Source: Sphingobium sp.
Lineage (GTDB): Bacteria > Pseudomonadota > Alphaproteobacteria > Sphingomonadales > Sphingomonadaceae
Direction: 5' to 3'
NCBI GenBank assembly: GCA_035196065.1
Contig: CP136575.1
Location: forward strand, 1,021,001-1,085,000
DNA length: 64,000 nucleotides
The notes below the pieces were generated by a model, which did not search any database, was not told the DNA's origin, and was given only the letters and a program-made list of their open reading frames with translations. Shown one piece after another: positions 1-7,574 of the stretch. Within the stretch, counting starts at the first letter, position 1. Each line of letters opens with the position of its first letter. The translations under genes were made by a program, and so were the position numbers.

Positions 1-186
1 GCACATCGTGCCCGCTTACCGATTCGCGTCCCAACCAAGCGCTTCTTGTCGGCTTTGGAACTGTTCGAACCGGGAAAGCGTCCGTCCGCCAGCAAGTGCG
101 GGGTTGCAAGGCTGTTGACTGAAATCGGGATAATGGCGGGGGGCAGTCGACCGGCGTCGAACCTTCTCTGGGGCGTAAGTTGTTGA
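1..186 (+). CDS. Possible 3' end of a gene entering from the left edge
   Basis: Frame 1 is open from the first base to a TGA at 184-186, giving about 61 residues with a basic, moderately hydrophobic C-terminus. I recognise no domain, and the reading could be chance in G+C-rich DNA. The following stretch up to 420 holds no gene I can support; it is the downstream flank of the minus-strand P450 gene. Confidence 0.2.
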   Translation, partial: AHRARLPIRVPTKRFLSALELFEPGKRPSASKCGVARLLTEIGIMAGGSRPASNLLWGVSC

Positions 187-420
187 TTTACATAAACCGT
201 AACGACATTTCGAATCTCATCTCGGGACAATTTGAACCTACATCCAAACGCCCAGCGATGCTTGAGCTGCATTGAGCACTTGAAAGGTGCTCGCTGACGA
301 TAATTACACAGATAGGTGGGCCGCGTCGATGAGCGCTACGTCTCGCGGATACCCAAACATGACGCGGCCGTCTGGCCGGATTTCTCATTATTTTTGCGCC
401 CCGCCATTTCCCGACGGCGC

Positions 421-1668
421 TCAATAGTGCTCTAGCGTGACCATCATCTTGCTGTACCCATGAACCCAGCAAGCTGGCACGCGCTCGGGCTCTTCGATTA
501 CGTTGACGCGCAGCCTTCGCTTGCTCATTTCCTCTAAGAGAGTGTGCAGCTGCACTTCCGCGATCCTTGCTCCGACGCACCGGTGAATTCCGCAGCCGAA
601 GGCCAGATGCCGCCGCGCGTTTGCGCGGTCGATCTTTAGCGCATAGGGATCGTCAAAGACTGTCTCATCATGATTGGCTGAGATGTACCAGAGGACAACT
701 TTGTCCCCCTTATTCATCTGCACGCCTTCGAATACCGTGTCTTCGACGACCGTGCGCCGCGTGTGCGACAGCGGTGTCTGCCAACGGATCAGCTCTTGCA
801 CGGCGTTGGGAATGAGAGACGGGTCCGCTTCCAGCTTGGCGCGCTCCTCGGGGAATTTGTGAAGGCCATAGGCAATGGCCGACATGGAGTTCCGAGTGGT
901 GTCATTGCCGCCGACGATCAGCAGGATCAGATTGCCGATAAATTCCTCGGGGCTCATCTCCTTCATCGCGTCGGACTGCATCATGACCGAGATCAGATCC
1001 TGGCCCGGATTGGCGGCCTTTTCCTGCCACAACTGGGCAAAGGCCTGGCCCATTTCGTTCATAGCCGCATTGCGGAGGGCGAGGCCGCCCGGCTCCCGGA
1101 CTAGTTCAACATCGCCGCCAAGGTCGGACCAGTACGTCAGCTTGTGGCGCTCCTCCCAAGGGAAGTCGAACATGCGCGCAAGCATGCCAGTGGGCAGCTC
1201 GACCGACACCTTCTCAACCCAGTCAAACGGGGTGCCAATGGGCAGGGAGTCCAATACTTCGGCAGTACGCTGTTGCACATCAGCCTTCATCGCGGCGACC
1301 TGGCTCGGGCCGAATGCCGGTGCAACCATGCGGCGCTGCTCGGTATGGCGCGGCGGGTCCATCGCGATGAACATGGGCAAGCGCACTTCGTCTTCAAGCA
1401 GATCGTAAGTGTCAAATGCGATCGTGATGCCGCCATATTCCCAAGACGAAGAGAAGATCTGGGGCAGCGCTTCAATGTCCATGATGTGCTGATAGGTCGA
1501 GACCGACCAATAATCGCCAAACTTAGAGCCCGTGCAGCGATAGATCGGCGCTTCGGCACGCAACTGGCTGAACGGCTCGCGCCACGTGTCATTGGCGTAA
1601 AATTCCGCTCGGGATACGTCGAGTGGGTCAAAGCGCGTCGGCGAAGTATTGACTGTAAGCTCTTTCAT
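421..1668 (-). CDS. Cytochrome P450 monooxygenase
   Basis: Soluble bacterial haem-thiolate monooxygenase that would hydroxylate a hydrophobic substrate using electrons from a ferredoxin; no ferredoxin or reductase gene is adjacent. Visible family marks are the I-helix oxygen-binding stretch GGNDTTRNS near residue 255, the ExxR motif (ELIR) near 295, and the haem loop FGCGIHRCVG with the cysteine ligand near residue 364. The length of about 415 residues is normal for the class. I chose the ATG at 1668, five codons inside the longest frame, because GAGAGG sits about 7 nt upstream. It is divergent from the flavin monooxygenase at 1872, and the spacer holds a perfect palindrome, so the two oxygenases are probably co-regulated. 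The exact substrate family cannot be read from the sequence. Confidence 0.93.
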   Translation of the reverse strand: MKELTVNTSPTRFDPLDVSRAEFYANDTWREPFSQLRAEAPIYRCTGSKFGDYWSVSTYQHIMDIEALPQIFSSSWEYGGITIAFDTYDLLEDEVRLPMFIAMDPPRHTEQRRMVAPAFGPSQVAAMKADVQQRTAEVLDSLPIGTPFDWVEKVSVELPTGMLARMFDFPWEERHKLTYWSDLGGDVELVREPGGLALRNAAMNEMGQAFAQLWQEKAANPGQDLISVMMQSDAMKEMSPEEFIGNLILLIVGGNDTTRNSMSAIAYGLHKFPEERAKLEADPSLIPNAVQELIRWQTPLSHTRRTVVEDTVFEGVQMNKGDKVVLWYISANHDETVFDDPYALKIDRANARRHLAFGCGIHRCVGARIAEVQLHTLLEEMSKRRLRVNVIEEPERVPACWVHGYSKMMVTLEHY

Positions 1669-1806
1669 CACGTGGCCTCTCATTCAGGGCTTATTTCGCC
1701 CGTCAGGACAGTCACGCCTGTTACAGCGATGCCCATCCCTCAGAGCGAAACGACGATCGCTCAGGTTTCAGCCAGTGGGCACACTTTGATGGCGGCTGAC
1801 CCAAAC

Positions 1807-1824
1807 TTTAGTCATTTGACTAAA
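1807..1824. promoter_or_regulatory. Palindromic operator between P450 and flavin monooxygenase genes
   Basis: Perfect inverted repeat TTTAGTCA-TT-TGACTAAA in the divergent spacer, between the two starts. Its size and symmetry fit a TetR-type dimer site; the TetR gene at 3328 is the obvious candidate. A diverged copy lies at 5085-5102 in front of the EamA transporter. Confidence 0.6.
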
Positions 1825-1871
1825 AATCACTAGCAGCCTATTTGTCTGGGAGCAATATGGGAGGAAGGTAC

Positions 1872-3224
1872 GTGACCCGAGAGCTTCGCCTGAATGCATT
1901 CGCAATGAACTGTGTAGGCCACCAATCGCATGGTCTGTGGCGTCACCCGCGCGACCGGTCTGCCGACTACAAGCACTCACGGCATTGGGTTGAAATTGCG
2001 AGACTGCTCGAGAAAGGCAAATTCGACGGGATCTTCTTTGCCGATGTAGTCGGTGTGTATGATGTCTACGGCGGCGGCCCCGACACTGCACTACGCGAGG
2101 CTGCGCAGGTTCCCACCAACGACCCCCTTCTGATCATTCCGCCCATGGCGGATGCGACCCAGCACTTGAGTTTTGCCGTTACCGCGAACCTGACCCAGGA
2201 AGCCCCGCTCCCGTTTGCCCGCCGGATGTCGACCCTCGACCATCTGACCGATGGCCGGGTCGGTTGGAACATTGTTACCGGTTACCTCGACAGCGGCGCT
2301 AAGGGCGCCGGCCAGGCGAAACAGATCACCCACGATGTTCGGTATGATATCGCCGAAGAGTTCATGAGCATTCAGTACGGTTTCTGGGAAGGCAGTTGGG
2401 AAGATAACGCGCTGCGCAAAGATGTCGCAGCCGGCGTGTTTGCCGATCCTGAAAGGATCCACCGTGTTGAGCATGACGGGGAATATTTCAAGGTCAGCGG
2501 CATCCATCTCTGCGAGCCATCGCCGCAAAGAACACCGGTCCTTTACCAGGCCGGTTCGTCACCGAAAGGCATGGCCTTCGCAGCCCGGCATGCCGAATGC
2601 GTTTTCGTGGCTGGAAGGTCGCGCGCAAAGATGGCGGGAGACGTTGCAAAACTCCGCAAGCTTGCGGTTGATGCAGGCCGCGCGGCGTCAGACATCAAGG
2701 TTTTTTGCCTTGCAACCGTCATCACCGGCGCGACGAATGAGGAAGCTCAAGCCAAACTTGCGGACTATCGAAAGTATGTCAGTCCCGAAGGGGGGCTCGC
2801 GATCGTTTCTGGCTGGACCGGAATTGACTTCTCCAAACCTGATTTGCTGGCATCCGGTGCTGCAAGCAGCAATGCGATCCAATCCGTTGCGGCAGCTTAC
2901 GCGGGCGGTGCTGACGATGTCGAGGCAATTGGCAGGTCCATAGCGCTAGGCGGGGGCGGCCTGCTCATTGTCGGTGATGGCAAACATGTTGCTGATGAGC
3001 TCGAGGCTTGGGCGAACGAAGCTGATCTGGACGGTTTCAATTTCTGCTACGTTGTGATGCCGGAAACCTTCGAGGATATCGTCGAGCATGTGGTACCTGA
3101 ATTGCAGCGCCGCGGCTTGTTCAAGACTGAATACGAGCCCGGGACCTACCGCGACAAGCTGTTCGGGGGCGGGCCGCGCTTGAAAGACGTTCACCCAGGC
3201 GCGAAGTTCCGCAAAGGCCTCTAG
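1872..3224 (+). CDS. LLM-class FMN-dependent monooxygenase (NtaA/SnaA/DszA family)
   Basis: Two-component flavin monooxygenase of the bacterial luciferase-like superfamily, which uses FMNH2 from a separate reductase to oxidise N- or S-containing substrates. The N-terminus RELRLNAFAMNCVGHQS is followed by LWRHPRDRS, as is typical for the nitrilotriacetate/dibenzothiophene-sulfone oxygenase group; LDHLTDGRVGWNIVTGY near residue 135 is the diagnostic flavin-binding stretch. About 450 residues, the usual length. The GTG start at 1872 is preferred because GGAGG lies 7 nt upstream; an ATG at 1857 is a weaker alternative. No flavin reductase lies nearby, so a housekeeping one must serve. Divergent from the P450 and followed by its likely regulator. 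Confidence 0.9.
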   Translation: MTRELRLNAFAMNCVGHQSHGLWRHPRDRSADYKHSRHWVEIARLLEKGKFDGIFFADVVGVYDVYGGGPDTALREAAQVPTNDPLLIIPPMADATQHLSFAVTANLTQEAPLPFARRMSTLDHLTDGRVGWNIVTGYLDSGAKGAGQAKQITHDVRYDIAEEFMSIQYGFWEGSWEDNALRKDVAAGVFADPERIHRVEHDGEYFKVSGIHLCEPSPQRTPVLYQAGSSPKGMAFAARHAECVFVAGRSRAKMAGDVAKLRKLAVDAGRAASDIKVFCLATVITGATNEEAQAKLADYRKYVSPEGGLAIVSGWTGIDFSKPDLLASGAASSNAIQSVAAAYAGGADDVEAIGRSIALGGGGLLIVGDGKHVADELEAWANEADLDGFNFCYVVMPETFEDIVEHVVPELQRRGLFKTEYEPGTYRDKLFGGGPRLKDVHPGAKFRKGL

Positions 3225-3327
3225 CGATTGGTCGCGGTTCAGGCCCTGCGACAGGCTATTTGTATTCCGGTTATCGGGGAAGGTGGTCACTAGCGCAAAA
3301 TGCGACAGTCATGATAGGCAAGCGTAT

Positions 3328-4116
3328 ATGCAGGATCTACCACGCAAAAGAAGCCGTAAGGGTTCCGGGGTCTATCAGACCGGGAAGGAGAGATTGCTCC
3401 AGATCCAGGCAGTGGCACTGGGCATTCTGGTTGAAGAGGGCTTCCCGGCTCTGACCCTGCGAGAAGTTGCCAGACGCTGCAACATTCAGATCGGTGCGGT
3501 TAGCTACTACTATAAGAGCCGCGTCGATCTCTTCCAGGACACTATCAGTAATGTCCTGAAAGATTATGCTGAAAATTTCCGCTCGATCGTTCAGGACAAG
3601 TCGAAATCCGATGAGGATCGGTTGCATAGCCTTATTGAGCTGTTGCTTGATGATATGCAGTCCAAACAGACCACGCGATTGTTTCCGCATCTGTGGATGT
3701 TGGCAAACCACGACGATCTGATCGCGCAGACTGTCGATCGCATCTACATTCTCGAACGCAACACGCTCAACATGCTGATCGCGAGGATCAATCCAAAGCT
3801 CAGCAAGCAAGAGCGTGAAACGCTGTCTGTATTCCTCTCGGCCTCGATCGCCGGTTCGACCCTGTTCGTCGGTTTCGAAAAACCGTGGGCGCGAGAGCTC
3901 CCGCTCTATCGGGCGATTGCGAGCCGGGCGTTGGTGGAAACTGTTAAGACAATAACCTCCGAGCAACTGGCGGCTTACGGTCACAATCCTCAGAGTTCTC
4001 GCCCGGCGTGGCGGGCGCCAACAATGCTGTCTGACGACGAGTACGAGGCCTTGCTCGCCAATGACATCGTTGATCTGTACGACCTTGATGCGACCAGTTG
4101 CCCCGCTGGAGGATAG
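3328..4116 (+). CDS. TetR/AcrR-family transcriptional regulator
   Basis: DNA-binding repressor of about 262 residues. The N-terminal helix-turn-helix is clear (LTLREVARRCNIQIGAVSYY followed by YKSRVDLFQ); the C-terminal ligand domain is longer than average, with an acidic tail. It starts about 100 bp after the flavin monooxygenase on the same strand and faces the convergent EamA transporter, so it probably governs the local set through the TTTAGTCA palindromes at 1807 and 5085. The start is uncertain: I took the ATG at 3328 because it places the HTH near residue 40; a GTG at 3283 would add 15 residues. Confidence 0.88.
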   Translation: MQDLPRKRSRKGSGVYQTGKERLLQIQAVALGILVEEGFPALTLREVARRCNIQIGAVSYYYKSRVDLFQDTISNVLKDYAENFRSIVQDKSKSDEDRLHSLIELLLDDMQSKQTTRLFPHLWMLANHDDLIAQTVDRIYILERNTLNMLIARINPKLSKQERETLSVFLSASIAGSTLFVGFEKPWARELPLYRAIASRALVETVKTITSEQLAAYGHNPQSSRPAWRAPTMLSDDEYEALLANDIVDLYDLDATSCPAGG

Positions 4117-4141
4117 TCTTCATCGAGGATCAGAAGTCATC

Positions 4142-5008
4142 TTAAAGCTGGGGGCGTCTCCGGCCGATAATGACCAGCGCAATACCTCCAAGAATTGTTA
4201 CCGAAACCAGCACCAGTCGGAGTGAGATCGTTTCGCCGAGCAGCAATGCGCCAGAAATAGCTGTTATGACCGGAACACTCAGCTGAACCGAAGCGCCTTG
4301 GGCAGGCGTCAAGCCGCGCAAAGCAGAATACCAGATTGTATACCCAAGTCCGGAAGCGATTGCCCCTGATGCAACCGCACTAACCGCTCCGTATGCCGAA
4401 ATCTCTCCATGCGAAAGCAAGGCGATGACCAGCAGAAGCAGCGCTGCCGGGGTGGCCAATGCAAAGTTCCCGGCCGTAACGGCAAGCGGGTCTTCGGCAC
4501 CTCGGCCAAGAAGCGAATACAGCCCCCAGGCAATACCGGCCGCTACCATCAGTGCTGTACCCAGCGGGGGAGGTGAAGCCGTACTGGGCGCAAGCAGTGC
4601 CCCAAGCCCCATAATAGCCAGGGCGAACCCCAACCATTGAAGGATGCGAAGACGCTCTCCGCGCAGCAAGCCCGCTGTCACCATGGTGATCTGAACGGCA
4701 CCGAACAGCAGCAAGGCACCAGTCCCGGCGGCGAGAGAAATGTAGGCATAGGAAAAGGCCGCTGCATAGACAAACAGGGCTCCAGCTCCCCTCCAGGTCC
4801 CGGCTCTGAGAGTCAGCTTTGCGGAACGGGAGTTGATCACCGCCAGGACGGCTGCACCGGAGCCGATCCGAATTGCCGTGAAGATCCCCGGATCGCTCGC
4901 CGCATTCGCCAGCGCATATCGGCAAAGCAGCGAATTGGCCGCAAACGCGAACATTGCGATGACCGTAAGTCCGACAGTCGTTGAAAACGCGCGCCGATGC
5001 TCAGTCAA
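4142..5008 (-). CDS. EamA/DMT-family transporter
   Basis: Inner-membrane drug/metabolite transporter with about ten hydrophobic segments arranged as two EamA repeats, 288 residues, the typical size. Glycine- and alanine-rich helices and the final repeat ending in a basic GRRRP tail are characteristic. The direction is probably export, but the substrate is unknown. The start is a TTG at 5008; the next in-frame ATG at 4954 would remove part of the first membrane helix, so I kept the longer form. It lies convergent with the TetR gene, and an imperfect copy of the TTTAGTCA element lies about 77 bp upstream of its start, suggesting shared control. Confidence 0.85.
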   Translation of the reverse strand: MTEHRRAFSTTVGLTVIAMFAFAANSLLCRYALANAASDPGIFTAIRIGSGAAVLAVINSRSAKLTLRAGTWRGAGALFVYAAAFSYAYISLAAGTGALLLFGAVQITMVTAGLLRGERLRILQWLGFALAIMGLGALLAPSTASPPPLGTALMVAAGIAWGLYSLLGRGAEDPLAVTAGNFALATPAALLLLVIALLSHGEISAYGAVSAVASGAIASGLGYTIWYSALRGLTPAQGASVQLSVPVITAISGALLLGETISLRLVLVSVTILGGIALVIIGRRRPQL

Positions 5009-5084
5009 GGTGATCGCTCATTCCAGAGAGTATGCCTCGCTCATTCTGAGCGGCTGTCGATCGACCATACATTGATCGCTCAAA

Positions 5085-5102
5085 TTTAGTCAAACGAACA
5101 AA
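5085..5102. promoter_or_regulatory. Diverged copy of the TTTAGTCA operator upstream of the EamA gene
   Basis: TTTAGTCAAACGAACAAA matches the left arm of the perfect palindrome at 1807-1824 exactly and the right arm partly. It lies in the promoter region of the minus-strand transporter gene. Confidence 0.4.
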
Positions 5103-5185
5103 ATATTGCCGCAGCGGTATCAAAAACATGAGAGATCCAGCATTACGCGATGATACAAATGGTGCACTGGGGCAATTCTTGCCGG

Positions 5186-5410
5186 CTAGGAGGCACTATC
5201 CGCCTGTCCGACCGTGCGCGCCAATTTGGCCTTGAGCCTTGCCAGCCCATTCCCCAGAATTTGACGTACCTCGGCCATCCGTTCTTCTGGCGTCATATCA
5301 TCGGGATGTGGTCCGCCAGGCGACCAAGCCCGATCCGGTTGCGGCTGATAGACATGCCGGTTGGCAAAGAGATCCTTTACCAGTGAAGGCTTCTGCGCGA
5401 GTATCGTCAA
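5186..5410 (-). CDS. Small hypothetical protein
   Basis: A 74-residue frame from a TTG, containing a charged helical stretch (DDMTPEERMAEVRQILGNG) that resembles short proteins often found near recombinase or DUF2924 genes in alphaproteobacterial accessory DNA. It has no ATG start and overlaps decayed gene fragments on the other strand, so it may itself be a remnant. No function is assigned. Confidence 0.3.
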   Translation of the reverse strand: MTILAQKPSLVKDLFANRHVYQPQPDRAWSPGGPHPDDMTPEERMAEVRQILGNGLARLKAKLARTVGQADSAS

Positions 5411-5480
5411 TAGGACCTGTGCTGGGGCAGGTTACGTTGTGCTCAACGACGTCGTCCTCAACCAAGCGTTGTTCCACGCC
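5385..5480 (+). pseudogene. Fragment of a group II PLP-dependent decarboxylase
   Basis: In this frame about 30 residues read like the C-terminal region of aromatic-amino-acid/diaminobutyrate-type decarboxylases; the segment AGYVVLNDVVLNQALF matches the conserved LNDVVLNQVLV stretch of that family. The lysine-bearing catalytic core is absent, and the frame continues into unrelated sequence. It is a relic with no functional product. Confidence 0.45.
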
Positions 5481-5578
5481 AGGAGCAATGCGGAGAACGA
5501 TAGCGATCTCACTGGTGGTTCGCGGCGGTCTGGACCAGCTTGCCTAAGGCCTAACGCAAGTGTCCCCTTGCAAACTAG

Positions 5579-5872
5579 CAAGGTGAGCGGCTCTCACACG
5601 GTAAGCGCGAACTTGATCAGGCGCTGCTTCGCCGCGCGGAGCGCATCATCTGCGACGATCCTGAGCAATGTCTTGATCACGGTGAGTTGCAGACCATCAG
5701 AATGGATGTCAGCCATCTCGAGCGGCTCGGCGACCTCCTGGCGCTTCCGCCCTCCGCTCGACCTAAACACGCGGATGGCGTCACTGTAATTGATCTAACC
5801 GGTATCGCTGCACAAGATGTTGCCGTGGCGCAGTGCTGCTGGGTAGCACTAGGCGACGGACTGGCCTGGTAA
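5579..5872 (+). pseudogene. C-terminal fragment of an ornithine cyclodeaminase/mu-crystallin protein
   Basis: The frame after a TAG at 5576 encodes about 97 residues containing GKRELDQALLRRAERIICDD, EQCLDHGEL and VTVIDLTGIAAQDVAVA, which match in order the last third of the ornithine cyclodeaminase/mu-crystallin family (NAD-binding domain and C-terminal helices). The N-terminal substrate-binding half is missing. Together with the decarboxylase relic it marks decayed amino-acid-metabolism DNA. The stretch from 5873 to 6131 shows no gene I can support. Confidence 0.6.
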
Positions 5873-6131
5873 CGTTACAAGCAAAGGCGCGGCCCAACAC
5901 GAATGCGCTGTCGCAGCGCTTCTGCTATGAATCATGATGCTGTAGCGTGCCCAATAACAGGTGCGGCCAAAGCAGAAGACTGAATGGCGATTCTCGACTT
6001 GCGTCGGACCTTGCAACGGCTCTTCAATGTAATAGTCCGCAATGTGGGACTTTACGGTCATTCCCGCTTCACGTATTCTAAGACAAGCCCTCAGCCAAAA
6101 CCTGTCACCCAGCGAATGTCCGTCCGACCCA

Positions 6132-7550
6132 TTAATCGGGTGTCCAGCCAGCCCCAAGAGCGAGGTGGACGTTAGCCCATGCCTCGCGCTGGTTCGCTTC
6201 GGCGGTGATGTTTCCCGCCTCTGCAGCGAGGAGATTAGCCTCGGCCTCGGCCAGTTCGAAGGCGCTGGCCGCGCCCGCCCGAGCGCGGGCGCGGACCGTG
6301 GCGGCGGCACGCGCCGCGGCGCTGCGAGCGGCCTCGGCCGAGGCGGCGGCGCTTCGGGCGCTGCGCCATGCGTCGATCGCGCCATCGGCTTCCTCGAGCG
6401 CGGCGAGGAGGCTTCCCTGCCAATGCGCGGCCGCCGCCTCGCTCGCGGCATCGGAGGCACGGATACGCGCGCGCACCTGACCGAGGTTGAAGATCCCCCA
6501 GTTGATCGACGGCCCGATCGAAAAGCGGAACGCCCCGGCTTCGTCGAGCGCACCCGGCGCTGCCAGCAAACTCGCACCCGCACCCAAGGACAGGCTGGGA
6601 TAGAGCGCCGCGCGCGAGGCACCGGCGCGCTCGAAGGCGGCGATCAAGCGCGCCTCGGCAATCTGCACGTCGGGGCGCAGACGAAGGAGCTGGCGCGGGT
6701 CGCCGACAGTCAGAGCCTGCGGAGTCGCGGGCGCGCGGGGGACGCCTGCCGCCAAGGCCCGCGCGCCGGCGACCGGGTCCTCGCCGGTCAGCACCGCGAT
6801 CCGCCGCAAGGCGTTGCGGGCGGCAAGGTCGAGCAGCGGCAGCTCGCCCGCGGTCTCGGCGCGAAGGCGTTCAAGCGGGGCGACATCGCTCGCCAGTGCC
6901 GCACCCCGGGCAGCCCGGCTGGCACCGATCGCGAGCATCCGGTCCATCGCATCGAGCCGCTGGCGCAGGAGCGATGCGAGCTGCTCCGCCCGCGCAAGAT
7001 CGAGCCACGCGCGCACCACCTGCGCGGCGACCGCGGCCTCGGTGCGGCGTCGCTCCCACAGGGCCGCGACAGCTTCCGCTCCGGCCGCGCGGGCGTTGGC
7101 GGCGCTGCCGCCGGCGAGGTCGATCTCCCAAGCGAAATCGACGCCAAGATTGGCGATGGTCTGATCCGGGAAGGGTTCGGGGGTAATGAACACCGGCGGC
7201 TGGGCCTGCGAGGATTCGCGCAGGCGCTGCACCCCGGCGCTCGCCCCGCCGCTTACCCCGCGCGCACGGCGCGCCTCGCCAGCGAGCGCGCGCGCGGCCC
7301 TGAGGTTGGCCTCGGCGGCGGCGAGATCGTGATTGGCGGCAAGCGCGCGCGCCACCAGCGTGTCAAGCTCGGGCGATCCGAAGGCGTGCCACCAGTCGAG
7401 GCGCACCTCGCCGAGAGCGATGGCCGGGTCATCGACCGACCATGCGGCAGGCGGCGGCGGCGGAGCGGGGAGCGGCGGGGGGGCGCCCGCGCATCCAGCG
7501 AGCAGCGCGGTGCCGAGCGAGAGGGCGAGAAGGCGGGACGAGAAAGTCAT
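6132..7550 (-). CDS. RND efflux outer-membrane lipoprotein, NodT/OprM family
   Basis: Outer-membrane factor that forms the TolC-like exit duct of a tripartite pump. A signal peptide ends in the lipobox LLAGC (cysteine at residue 20), predicting a lipidated, outer-membrane-anchored protein. The rest is alanine-rich alpha-helical coiled-coil sequence in two structural repeats, 472 residues, the normal length for the family. It is the last gene of the regulator-fusion protein-permease-outer membrane factor set and starts 24 bp after the permease stop, so all three pump parts should be made from one message. Confidence 0.92.
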   Translation of the reverse strand: MTFSSRLLALSLGTALLAGCAGAPPPLPAPPPPPAAWSVDDPAIALGEVRLDWWHAFGSPELDTLVARALAANHDLAAAEANLRAARALAGEARRARGVSGGASAGVQRLRESSQAQPPVFITPEPFPDQTIANLGVDFAWEIDLAGGSAANARAAGAEAVAALWERRRTEAAVAAQVVRAWLDLARAEQLASLLRQRLDAMDRMLAIGASRAARGAALASDVAPLERLRAETAGELPLLDLAARNALRRIAVLTGEDPVAGARALAAGVPRAPATPQALTVGDPRQLLRLRPDVQIAEARLIAAFERAGASRAALYPSLSLGAGASLLAAPGALDEAGAFRFSIGPSINWGIFNLGQVRARIRASDAASEAAAAHWQGSLLAALEEADGAIDAWRSARSAAASAEAARSAAARAAATVRARARAGAASAFELAEAEANLLAAEAGNITAEANQREAWANVHLALGAGWTPD

Positions 7551-7574
7551 GACGGTAAACTCCGGATCAGGGCG

